Part shown: positions 13,416-24,017 of the stretch, one piece after another
How the letters are laid out: each line of letters begins with the position of its first letter
How positions within the stretch are numbered: position 1 is the first letter of the stretch
Origin: Hydractinia symbiolongicarpus
Lineage: Eukaryota; Cnidaria; Hydrozoa; Anthoathecata; Hydractiniidae
DNA length: 64,000 nt
NCBI RefSeq assembly: GCF_029227915.1
Contig: NC_079881.1
Span: 24,281,501 to 24,345,500, forward strand
Reading direction: 5' to 3'
The notes under the pieces: model-generated
What the model was told of the DNA's origin: nothing
What the model saw: the letters and a program-made list of their open reading frames with translations, nothing else
Database searches by the model: none
Made by a program: the position numbers and the translations under genes

Positions 13416-14876
13416 GCGACAGGTTCAAAAACTACATTTCATTGAATTTCTAACGGTATCAGTCCGTTTGAGTTACAACGGTTGCGTGACATATTCGAAC
13501 AAACTTGTATTTGGCCATATTTTTTTCATATTACTAGGTTGTATCGATTTTATCAGTGAAACGATTGACTGTGGCACTTAAATGAACTGGTTTTGGACTG
13601 TGACCTTATAAATGTGATAAAAGAGCCAATTAGACACCCAGAAATAACATTCCTCTTAATTTGACATGATTGATGGAATTCCACGATTACAATGGGCGCT
13701 GTGGTAGCGCTTCATTTAAAAACTTAGATAAATAAGTCATAATTACTGTGGGACCAATCCTGGCCGTTAGCACGCGCTGAATAAATAGGAACAGTTTCAA
13801 AAACCAAATTTCATTGACTTTCTAGCGGTATCAATCCGTTTGAGTTACAACGGTTGCGTCACATATTCGTACCAACATGTATTTAGCGATATTTTTTCGC
13901 TATTACTAGGTTACATCGCTTTTAAGAGTGAAAGGACTGACTGTGGGACTTAATTGAACCGATTTTGGACTGTGGCCTAATAAATGTGATAAATGAGACA
14001 ATTGGACCCCAAGAATTACCAATCTTCTTAATTTGACGTGATTGCCGGAACTCAGCGATCACACTGGGCGGTGTGGTAGCGCTTTATTTAAAAGTTAAGA
14101 AAAGAAAGTCATTTTTTACTGTGGAACCAATCCTAGCTGTTAGCGCGCGCTGAAGAAATAGCGACAGGTTCAAAAACTACATTTCATTGAATTTCTAACG
14201 GTGTCAGTCCGTTTGAGTTACAAGGGTTGGGTCACATATTCGTACTAACATGTATTTAGCGATATTTTTCTGATATTACTAGGTTGCATCGCTTTTAAAA
14301 GCGAAACAATTGACTGTGGGACTTAATGAACTAACTTTGGAGTGTGACCTGATAAATGTGATAAATGAGACAATTGGACCCCAAGAAATAAAATTTTTCT
14401 TAATTTGACATGATTGCTGGAATTCAGCGATTACACTGGGCGCTGTGGTAGCGCTTCATTTAAAAATTTAGATAAATAAGTCATTTCTTACTGTGGGACC
14501 AATCCTGGCCGTTAGCACGCGATGAATAAATAGGAACAGTTTCCAAAACTACATGTCATTGACTTTCTAGCGGTATAAATCCGTTTGAGTTACAACGGTT
14601 GCGTCACATAATCGTACCAACATATATTTAGCGATAGTGTTCGGATATTACTAGGTTGCATCGCTTTTAACAGTGAAACGTTTGACTGTGGGACTTAATT
14701 GAACTGATTGTGGACTTTGACCTTATAAATGCGATAAATAAGCCAGTTTGACTACAAGAAATAACGTTGCTCTTAACTTGACATGATTGATGGAACTCAG
14801 CGATTACACTGAGCGCTGTTGTAGCGCTTTATTTAAAAATTAAGATAAATAAGTCATTTTTTACTGCGGGACCAAT
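13373..14876 (+). repeat. Four units leading into SINE copy 1
   Basis: Units start at 13373, 13745, 14118 and 14490, and the SINE-bearing unit at 14863. The unit at 14490 is a distinctive subtype with AGCACGCGATGAATAAA and ACATGTCATTGAC. The same subtype precedes SINE copies 3-7 (28037, 32451, 43535, 58725, 62005), so it marks the SINE-linked HOR. The anchor at 14863 reads ACTGCGGG rather than ACTGTGGG, as it does before copies 5, 6 and 7. Confidence 0.85.
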
Positions 14877-15187
14877 TATTATGATTATTACTATTATTTA
14901 CTATTATTTACCCAGGATAGCCTCATCAGTTCCTATTGGTACTGCTATCAACGAGGGTCCTGCAAAGGCGGTCCTAGCGCATTTAAAGCTCCCATTTGAG
15001 CTACAAAAGTCGTAAAAGCACAGCAATCGCTCAACTAGACAACCGCCTAAGATATCAATCCTATTCTCATGCTGAACGCTAAGCAGAAAGGATAGATTCA
15101 CACAATTATCGTCTCTGGCATGACTCGGCCAGGGTTTGAACCCAAGACCTCCCGCACTGAAAGCGAACGCTCTACCACAAGGCTATC
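14877..15187 (-). mobile_element. tRNA-derived SINE, copy 1
   Basis: A non-satellite segment of about 311 bp begins 14 bases after the anchor at 14863. Read on the minus strand, it starts with a tRNA-like head (about 15187-15124) carrying an A box and a B box, continues through a body of unknown origin, and ends in an ATT/TAA-rich tail at 14877-14910. The head has a plausible anticodon arm: stem TTCGC/GCGGG around loop TTTCAGT (15151-15167). The missing acceptor 5' half suggests slight 5' truncation. No target-site duplication is evident, and 'CCT' of the unit is missing at the junction. SINEs are copied by a partner LINE's reverse transcriptase; no LINE is present here. A 65-codon open frame at 14904-15101 lies inside and is not taken as a gene. 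Confidence 0.85.
15133..15185 (-). promoter_or_regulatory. Pol III A and B boxes of SINE copy 1
   Basis: The B box is at 15133-15142 (minus strand GGTTCAAACC, matching GGTTCRANNCC). The A box is at 15175-15185 (TAGCCTTGTGG, one mismatch to TRGYNNARNNG). Their start-to-start spacing of 43 nt is tRNA-like. Transcription would run leftwards. Candidate terminators are short T runs on that strand inside the body (near 15003-15018) and a T5 at 14835-14839 in the adjoining satellite. Confidence 0.75.
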
Positions 15188-18100
15188 AGCCGTTAGTGCG
15201 CGCTGAAGAAGTACAGACAGTTTCCAAAACAACATTTTATTGACTTTCTAACGGTGTCAATCCGTTTGAGTTACAACGGTTGCGTCACATATTCGTACCA
15301 ACATGTGTTTAGATATTTTTTTCCGATATTACTAAGTTGTATCGCTTTTAACAGTGAAACGATTGACTATGGGACTTATTTGAACTCATTCTGAACTGTG
15401 ACTTTATAAATGTGATAAGTGAGCCAACTGGACGCCAAGAAATACCATTGTTCTTAACTTGATGTGATTGCTGGAACTCAGCGATTACACTGGGCGCTGT
15501 GGTAGCGCTTTATTTAAAAATTAAGATAAGTAAGTCATTTTTTACTGTGGGACCAATCCTAGCCCTTAGTTCGCGCTGAAGAAATAGAGACAGTTTCAAA
15601 AACTACATTTCATCAACTTTCTAACGGTGTCACTCCGTTTGAGTTACAACAGTTGCGTCACATTTTCGTACCAACATGTAGTTAGTGATTTTTTTCCGAC
15701 ATTACTAAGTTGTACCGCTTTTAACAGTGAAACGATTGCCTGTGGAACTTAATTGAACTAACTTTGGACTCTGACCTTATAAATGTCATAAGGGACTCCA
15801 AGACATAACATTCTTCTTAATTTGACATGATTGCCGGAACTCAGCGATTACACTGGGCGCTGTGATAGTGCTTCGTTTAAAAATTTAGATAGATAAGTCA
15901 TTATTTACTGTTGGACCAATCCTCGCCGTTATTGCGCGCTGAAGAAATAGCAACAGTTTTAAAAACTACATTTCATTGACTTCCTAACGGTGTCAGTCCG
16001 TTTGAGTTACAACGGTTGGGTCACATATTCGTACAAACATGTATTTAGCGATATTTTTCTGATATTACCAGGTTGCATCGCTTTTAACAGTGAAACGATT
16101 GACTGTGGGACTTAATTGAATTAAATTTGGACTGTGACCTAATAAATGTGATAAATGAGACAATTGGACCCCAAGAATTACCAATCTTCTTAATTTGACG
16201 TGATTGCCGAAACTCAGCGATTGAACCGGGCGATGTGGTAGCGCTTCACTTTAAAACTTAGATAAATAAGTCATTTTTTGGTGTGGGAACAATCCTGGCC
16301 GTTAGCACGCGCTGAGTAAATAGGAACAACTTCCAAAACTACATTTCCTTGACTTTCTAGTGGTATAAATTCGTTTGAGTTACAACGGTTGCGTCCAATA
16401 TTCGTACGAACATTTATTTAGCGGTATTATTCGGGTATTACTAGGTTAGATCGCTTTTAAAAGTGAAACGTTTGACTGAGGGACTTAATTGAACTGATTT
16501 TGGACTTTGACCTTATAAATGTGATAAATAAGCCAGTTTGACTTCAGGAAATAACGTTGATCTTAATTTGACATGATTGCTGGAACTCAGCGATTACACT
16601 GGGTGCTGTGGTAGCACTTTATTTGAAAATTAAGATAAATAAACCATTTTTTACTGTGGGACCAATCCTAGCCGTTAGTTCGTGCTGAAGAAGTAGAGAC
16701 AGTTTCCAAAACTACATTTCATTGACTTTCTAACGGTGTCAATCGGTTTGAGTTACAACGGTTGCGTCACATAGTCGTACCAACATGTAGTTAGTGATTT
16801 TTTTCCGATATTACTAAGTTGTATCGCTTTTAACATTGAAATGATTTCCTGTGGAATTTAATTGAACTTACTTTGGACTGTGACCTTATAAATGTGAAAG
16901 TGAGACAATTGGACTCCAAGAAATAACATTCTTCTTAATTTGACGTGATTGCCAGAACTCAGCAATTACACTGGGCGTTGTGATAGTGCTTCATTTAAAA
17001 ATTTAGATAGATAATTCATTCTTTACTGTGGGACCAATCCAAGCCATTATCGCGCGCTGAAGAAATAGCAACAGTTTCAAAAACTACATTTCATTGACTT
17101 GCTAACGGTGTCAGTCATTTTGAGTTACAATGGTTGTGTCACATATTCGTACTAACATGTATTTAGCGATAGTGTTCGGATATTACTAGGTTGCATCGCT
17201 TTTACCAGTGAAACGTTTGACTGTGGGACTTAGTTGAACTGATTGTAGACTTTGACCTTATAAATGTGATAAATAAGCCAGTTTGACTTCAAGAAATAAC
17301 GTTGATCTTAATTTGACATGATTGCTGGAACTCAGCGATTACACTGGGTGCTGTGGTAGCACTTTATTTGAAAATTAAGATAAATAAACCACTTTTTTCT
17401 GTGGGACCAATCCTAGCCGTTAGTTCGCGCTGAAGAAGTAGAGGCAGTTTCCAAAACTACCTTTCATTGACTTTCTAACTGTGTCAATCCGTTTGAGTTA
17501 CAACGGTTTTGTAACATATTCGTACCAACATGTGTTTAGATATTTTTTCCGATATTACTAAGTTGTATCGCTTTTAACAGTCAAACGATTGACTGTGGGA
17601 CTTAATTGAACTCATTCTGGACTGCCACCTTATAAATGTGATAAGTGAGCGAACTGGTCCCCACGAAATAACAATGTTCTTAATTTGACATGATTGCTGG
17701 AACTCAGCGATTACACTGGGCGTTGTGGTAGCGCTTTATTTAAAAAATAAGTTAAATAAGTCATTTTATACTGTGGGATCAATCCTAGCCGTTAGTTCGC
17801 GCTGAAAAAATAGAGAGAGATTCAAATACTACATTTCATCGATTTCTAACGGTGTCAATCCGTTTGAGTTACAACGGTTGCGTCACATTTTCGTACCAAC
17901 ATGTAGTTAGTGATTTTTTTCCGACATTACTAAGTTGTACCACTTTTAACAGTGAAACGATTGCCTGTGGAACTTAATTGAACTAACTTTGGACTCTGAC
18001 CTTATGAATGTCATAAGTGAGTCAACTGGACTCCAAGACATAACATTCTTCTTAATTTGACATGATTGCCGGAACTCAGCGATTACACTGGGCGCTGTGA

Positions 18101-18524
18101 TAGTGCTTCATTTAAAATTTTAGATAGATAAGTCATTCTTTACAGTTGGACCAATCCTCGCCGTTAGCGCGCGCTGAAGAAATAGCGACGGGTTCAAAAA
18201 CTACATTTCATTGAATTTCTAACGGTGTCAGTCCGTTTGAGTTACAACGGTTGGGTCACATATTCGTACTAACATGTATTTAGCGATATTTTTCTGATAT
18301 TACTAGGTTAAATCGCTTTTAACAGTCAAACGATTGACTGTGGGACTTAATTGAACTAACTTTGGACTGTGACCTGATAAATGTGATAACTGAGGCAATA
18401 GGATCCCAAGAATTAACATTCTTCTTAATTTGACGTGATTGATGGAATTCAGCGATTATACTGGCCGCTGTGGTAGCGCTTCATTTAAAAATTTAGATAA
18501 ATAAGTCATTTCTTACTGTGGGAC

Positions 18525-18878
18525 CAATCCTGGCCGTAAGCACGCGCTGAATAAATAGGAACAGTTTCCAAAACTACATTTCATTGAATTTCTAGCGGTA
18601 TAAATCCGTTTGAGTTACAACGGTTGCGTCACATATTTGTACCAACATGTATTTAGCGATAGTGTTCGGATATTACTAGGTTGCATCGCTTTTAACAGTG
18701 AAACGTTTGACTGTGGGACTTAATTGAACTGATTGTAGACTTTGACCTTATAAATGAGACAATTGGACCCCAAGAAATAACATTATTCTTAATTTGACGT
18801 GATTGCCGGAATTCAGCGATTGCACTGGGCGCTTTGGTAGCGCTTCATTTAAAAATTTAGATAAATAAGTCATTCTTT
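18525..18878 (+). repeat. Shortened satellite unit (354 bp)
   Basis: In the TATAAAT region the unit reads TTATAAATGAGACAATT, missing about 9 bases (TGTGATAAA) relative to most units. The bases AAATG flank the missing piece on both sides in the full form, which fits replication slippage. Further small losses make this unit shorter than the 364-bp members of the same subtype at 37612, 39838, 41318, 42798, 48690, 50917, 57988 and 61268. Confidence 0.75.
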
Positions 18879-19995
18879 ACCGTAGGACGAATCCTAGCCA
18901 TTATCGGGCGCAGAAGAAATAGCGACAGTTTCCAAAACCGCACTTCATTGACTTTCTACCGGTATCAATCCGCTTCAGTTACGACGGTTGTGTGACATAT
19001 TCGTACAAACTTGTATTTAGCCATATTTTTTTCATATTACTAGGTTGTATCGATTTTATCAGTGAAACGATTGACTGTGGCACTTAAATAAACTGGTTTT
19101 GGACTGTGACCTTATAAATGTGATAAATGAGCCAAATAGACACTCAGAAATAACATTCCTCTTAATTTGACATGATTGCTGGAATTCAGCGATTACACTG
19201 GGCGCTGTGGTAGCGCTTCATTTAAAAATTTAGATAAATAAGTCATAATTACTGTGGGACCAATCCTAGCCGTTAGCACGCGCTGAATAAATAGGAACAG
19301 TTTCAAAAACCAAATTTCATTGACTTTCTAGCGGTATCAATCCGTTTGAGTTACAACGGTTGCGTCACATATTCGTACCAACATGTATTTAGCGATATTT
19401 TTTCGCTATTACTAGTTTACGTCGCTTTTAAGAGTAAAAGGACTAACTGTGGGACTTAATTGAACCAATTTTGGACTGTGACCTTATAAGTGTGATAAGT
19501 GAGACAATTGGACTCCAAGAAGTAACATTCTTCCTAATTTGAGATGATTGCCGAAATTCAGCGATCACACTGGGCCCTGTGGTAGCGCTTCATTTAAAAG
19601 TTAAGAAAAGAAAGTCATTTTTTACTGTGGAACCAATCCTAGCTGTTAGCGCGCGCTGAAGAAATAGCGACAGGTTCAAAAACTACATTTCATTGAATTT
19701 CTAACGGTGTCAGTCCGTTTGAGTTACAAGGGTTGGGTCACATATTCGTACTAACATGTATTTAGCGATATTTTTCTGATATTACTAGGTTGCATCGCTT
19801 TTAAAAGCGAAACAATTGACTGTGGGACTTAATGAACTAACTTTGGACTGTGACCTGATAAATGTGATAAATGAGACAATTGGACCCCAAGAAATAAAAA
19901 TTTTCTTAATTTGACATGATTGCTGGAATTCAGCGATTACACTGGGCGCTGTGGTAGCGCTTCATTTAAAAATTTAGATAAATAAGTCATTTCTT

Positions 19996-20368
19996 ACTGT
20001 GGGACCAATCCTGGCCGTTAGCACGCGATGAATAAATAGGAACAGTTTCCAAAACTACATGTCATTGACTTTCTAGCGGTATAAATCCGTTTGAGTTACA
20101 ACGGTTGCGTCACATATTCGTACCAACATGTGTTTAGATATTTTTTTCTGATATTCCTAAGTTGTATCGCTTTTAACAGTGAAACGATTGACTATGGGAC
20201 TTATTTGAACTCATTCTGAACTGTGACTTTATAAATGTGATAAGTGAGCCAACAGGACCCCAAGAAATACCATTGTTCTTAACTTGATGTGATTGCTGGA
20301 ACTCAGCGATTACACTGGGCGCTGTGGTAGCGCTTTATTTAGAAATTAAGATAAGTAAGTAATTTTTT
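19996..20368 (+). repeat. Chimeric unit, pre-SINE / post-SINE, SINE lost
   Basis: The first ~110 bases are the AGCACGCGATGAATAAA, ACATGTCATTGAC subtype that elsewhere sits just before a SINE-bearing unit. The rest (ATGTGTTTAGATATTTT onward) is the body that elsewhere follows the SINE. The switch lies within about 20087-20117, sequence common to both parents. An in-register exchange here would remove one unit length plus the SINE. Confidence 0.7.
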
Positions 20369-20659
20369 ACTGTGGGACCAATCCTAGCCCTTAGTTCGCG
20401 CTGAAGAAACAGAGACAGTTTCAAAAACTACATTTCATCGACTTTCTAACGGTGTCAGTCCGTTTGAGTTACAACAGTTGCGTCACATTTTCGTACCAAC
20501 ATGTAGTTAGTGATTTTTTTCCGATATTACTAAGTTGTACCGCTTTTAACAGTGAAACGATTGACTGTGGGATTTAATTGAATTAAATTTGGACTGTGAC
20601 CTAATAAAACGCTGGTGGTAGCGCTTTATTTAGAAATTAAGATAAGTAAGTCATTTTTT
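20369..20659 (+). repeat. Internally deleted unit (291 bp)
   Basis: Near 20605-20615 the text passes from GTGACCTAATAAA directly into ACGCTGGTGGTAGCGC. The usual ~80 bases between the TATAAAT region and the short inverted repeat are missing, and the left arm of that inverted repeat is broken. It is the shortest unit found in the window. Confidence 0.8.
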
Positions 20660-20944
20660 ACTGTGGGACCAATCCTAGCCCTTAGTTCGCGCTGAAGAAG
20701 TAGAGACAGTTTCCAAAACTACCTTTCATTGACTTTCTAACTGTGTCAATCCGTTTGAGTTACAACGGTTGTGTCACATATTCGTACCAACATGTGTTTA
20801 GATATTTTTTCCAATATTACCAAGTTGTATCGCTTTTAACAGTGAAACGATTGACTGTGGGACTTAATTGAACTCATTCTGGACTGTGACCTTATAAATG
20901 TGATAAGTGAGCGAACTGGACCCCAAGAAATAACAATGTTCTTA

Positions 20945-22440
20945 ATTTGACATGATTGCTGGAACTTAGCAATTACACTGGGCGTTGTGGTAGCGCTTTA
21001 TTTATAAAATAAGATAAATAAGTCATTTTTTACTGTGGGACCAATCCTAGCCGTTAGTTCGCGCTGAAAAAATAGAGAGAGATTCAAATACTACATTTCA
21101 TTGATTTCTAACGGTGTCAATCCGTTTGAGTTACAACGGTTGTGTCACATTTTCGTACCAACATGTGTTTAGATATTTTTTTCCGATATTACTAAGTTGT
21201 ATCGCTTTTAACAGTGAAGCGATTGACTATGGGACTTATTTGAACTCATTCTTAACTGTGACTTTATAAATCTGATAAGTGAGCCAACTGGACCCCAAGA
21301 AATACCATTGTTCTTAACTTGACGTGATTGCTGGAACTCAGCGATTACACGGGGCGCTGTGGTAGCGCTCTATTTAAAAATTAAGAATAGTAAGTCATTT
21401 TTTACTGTGGGACCAATCCTAGCCCTTAGTTCGCGCTGAAAAAATAGAGACAGTTTCAAAAACTACATTTCATCGACTTTCTAACGGTGTCAGTCCGTTT
21501 GAGTTACAACAGTTGCGTCACATTTTCGTACCAACATGTAGTTAGTGATTTTTTTCCGATATTACTAAGTTGTACCGCTTTTAACAGTGAAACGATTGAC
21601 TGTGGGATTTAATTGAATTAAATTTGGACTGTGACCTAATAAATGTGATAAATGAGACAATTGGACCCCAAGAATTACCAATCTTCTTAATTTGACATGA
21701 TTGCTGGAACTCAGCGATTACACTGGGCGTTGTGGTAGCGCTTTATTTATAAAATAAGATAAATAAGTCATTTTTTACTGTGGGACCAATCCTAGCCGTT
21801 AGTTCGCGCTGAAAAAATAGAGAGAGATTCAAATGCTACATTTCATTGATTTCTAACGGTGTCAATCCGTTTGAGTTACAACGGTTGTCTCACATTTTCG
21901 TACCAACATGTGTTTAGATATTTTTTTTCCGATATTACTAAGTTGTATCGCTTTTAACAGTGAAGCGATTGACTATGGGACTTATTTGAACTCATTCTGA
22001 ACTGTGACTTTATAAATGTGATAAGTGAGCCAACTGGACCCCAAGAAATACCATTGTTCTTAACTTGACGTGATTGCTGGAACTCAGCGATTACACTGGG
22101 CGCTGTGATAGCGCTCTATTTAAAAATTAAGAATAGTAAGTCATTTTTTACTGTGGGACCAATCCTAGCCCTTAGTTTGCGCTGAAAAAATAGAGACAGT
22201 TTCAAAAACTACATTTCATCGACTTTCTAACGGTGTCAGTCCGTTTGAGTTACAACAGTTGCGTCACATTTTCGTACCAACATGTAGTTAGTGATTTTTT
22301 TCCGATATTACTAAGTTGTACCGCTTTTAACAGTGAAACGATTGACTGTGGGATTTAATTGAATTAAATTTGGACTGTGACCTAATAAATGTGATAAATG
22401 AGACAATTGGACCCCAAGAATTACCAATCTTCTTAATTTG
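20945..22440 (+). repeat. Tandem duplication, period ~745 bp (2 units)
   Basis: About 20945-21695 is repeated as about 21695-22440 (anchors 21032 to 21777 and 21404 to 22150). Both copies carry the AGAGAGAGATTCAAAT subtype followed by the TGTGTTTAGATATTTT subtype. The junction is near 21695, where a TTTGACATGATTGCTGGAA context replaces the TTTGACGTGATTGCCGG seen at the end of the second copy. Confidence 0.75.
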
Positions 22441-23655
22441 ACGTGATTGCCGGAACTCAGCGATTGCACCGGGCGCTGTGGTAGCGCTTCACTTTAAAAC
22501 TTAGATAAATAAGTCATTTTTTGCTGTGGGAACAATCCTGGCCGTTAGCACGCGCTGAGTAAATAGGAACAACTTCCAAAACTACATTTCATTGACTTTC
22601 TAGTGGTATAAATTCGTTTGAGTTACAACGGTTGCCTCAAATATTCGTACGAACATATATTTAGCGGTATTATTTGGGTATTACTAGGTTAGATCGCTTT
22701 TAAAAGTGAAACGTTTGACTGAGGGACTTAATTTGAACTGATTTTGGACTTTGACCTTATAAATGTGATAAATAAGCCAGTTTGACTTCAAGAAATAACG
22801 TTGATCTTAATTTGACATGATTGCTGGAACTCAGCGATTACACTGGGTGCTGTGGTAGCACTTTATTTGAAAATTAAGATAAATAAACCATTTTTTACTG
22901 TGGGACCAATCCTAGCCGTTAGTGCGCGCTGAAGAAGTAGAGACAGTTTCCAAAACTACCTTTCATTGACTTTCTAACTGTGTCAATCCGTTTGAGTTAC
23001 AACGGTTGTGTCACATATTCGTACCAACATGTGTTTAGATATTTTTTCAGATATTACCAAGTTGTATCGCTTTTAACAGTGAAACGATTGACTGTATGAC
23101 TTAATTGAACTCATTCTGGACTGTGACTTTATAAATGTGATAAGTGAGCGAACTGGACCCCAAGAAATAACAATGTTCTTAATTTGACATGATTGCTGGA
23201 ACTCAGCGATTACACTGGGCGTTGTGGTAGCGCTTTATTTATAAAATAAGATAAATAAGTCATTTTTTACTGTGGGACCAATCCTAGCCGTTAGTTCGCG
23301 CTGAAAAAATAGAGAGAGATTCAAATGCTACATTTCATTGACTTTCTAGCGGTATAAATCCGTTTGAGTTACAACGGTTGCGTCACATAATCGTACCAAC
23401 ATGTATTTAGCGATAGTGTTCGGATATTACTAGGTTGCATCGCTTTTAACAGTGAAACGTTTGACTTTGGGACTTAATTGAACTGATTGTGGACTTTGAC
23501 CTTATAAATTTGATAAATAAGCCAGTTTGACTACAAGAAATAACGTTGCTCTTAACTTGACATGATTGATGGTACTCAGCGATTACACTGGGCGCTGTTG
23601 TAGCGCTTTATTTAAAAACTAAGATAAATAAGTCATTTTTTACTGTGGGACCAAT

Positions 23656-23966
23656 AATTATGATTATTACTATTATTTACTATTATTTACCCAGGATAGC
23701 CTCATCAGTTCCTATTGGTACTGCTATCAACGAGGGTCCTGCGAAGGCGGTCCTAGCACATTTAAAGCTCCCATTTGAGCTACGAAAGTCGTGAAAGCAC
23801 AGCAATCGCTCAACTAGACAACCGCCTAAGATATCAATCCTATTCCCATGCTGAACGCTAAGCAGAAAGGATAGATTCACTCTTTTATAGTCTCTGGCTT
23901 GACTCGGCCAGGGTTTGAACCCAAGACCTCCCGCACTGAAAGCGAACGCTCTACCACAAGGCTATC
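23656..23966 (-). mobile_element. tRNA-derived SINE, copy 2
   Basis: This copy has the same junctions, orientation and length (~311 bp) as copy 1, starting 14 bases after the anchor at 23642. The A/T tail is at 23656-23690 and the tRNA-like head at about 23903-23966. It differs from copy 1 at scattered positions. Both short T runs that lie on the transcript strand in copy 1's body are broken here by single changes (GAAAGTCGTGAAAGC on the plus strand). The unit before it (23269) is a chimera switching near 23330-23345 from the AGAGAGAGATTC type to the TAGCGGTATAAATCC type. A 65-codon frame (23683-23880) recurs here and is not called a gene. Confidence 0.85.
23912..23964 (-). promoter_or_regulatory. 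Pol III A and B boxes of SINE copy 2
   Basis: The B box is at 23912-23921 and the A box at 23954-23964 on the minus strand. Both are identical to copy 1 in sequence and spacing. With the internal T runs lost, the first clear T5 in the direction of transcription is at 23624-23628 in the satellite, so this is the copy most likely to give a full-length transcript. Confidence 0.7.
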
Positions 23967-24017
23967 AGCCGTTAGTGCGCGCTGAAGAAGTACAGACAGT
24001 TTCCAAAACAACATTTC

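Larger units (their letters stand above)
1..14876 (+). repeat. Satellite block 1, long HOR units, no SINE
   Basis: About 40 units up to the first SINE. Unit subtypes follow a fixed order. They can be told apart by the bases after the anchor: CCTGGCCGTTAGCACGC, CCTAGCCGTTAGTTCGT, CCGTTTTCGCGC, CCAAGCCGTTATCGC, a short CCTAGTTCGCGC type (365 bp, at 2223, 5939 and 10774), and CCTAGCTGTTAGCGC types. The order repeats in three successive higher-order copies (see the 3,716- and 4,835-bp features). There is no gene and no unrelated insertion. Confidence 0.93.
15188..23655 (+). repeat. Satellite block 2, mixed subtypes
   Basis: About 22 units between SINE copies 1 and 2, with less regular subtype order than block 1. 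Notable members are a 363-bp unit at 15544 with a ~10-bp loss near 15790; a 354-bp unit at 18525; a subtype at 16280 and 22523 with the palindrome TTCGTACGAA; the SINE-loss chimera at 19996; and a 291-bp unit at 20369. The stretch 15188-16280 closely resembles 62703-63430 at the far end of the window. There is no gene or unrelated insertion. Confidence 0.9.

Noticed and set aside
14904-15101. 65-codon minus-strand open frame, present in all seven SINE copies (also 23683, 28454, 32868, 43949, 59139, 62419)
   Set aside because: It lies wholly inside the SINE body. Changes between copies are mostly amino-acid altering, and the copies share descent through satellite duplication, so staying open is not evidence of selection. 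I recognise no protein family.
15124-15187. A genuine tRNA gene
   Set aside because: The acceptor 5' half is satellite sequence and cannot pair with a 3' half, the anticodon position reads TCA, and the element continues into a SINE body and A/T tail. It is a tRNA-derived SINE head.
14863-15200. Target-site duplication flanking the SINE
   Set aside because: GACCAAT on the left and CAGCCGTTAG or AAGCCGTTAG on the right share no repeat. A few unit bases are missing instead, so any duplication has been lost or never formed.
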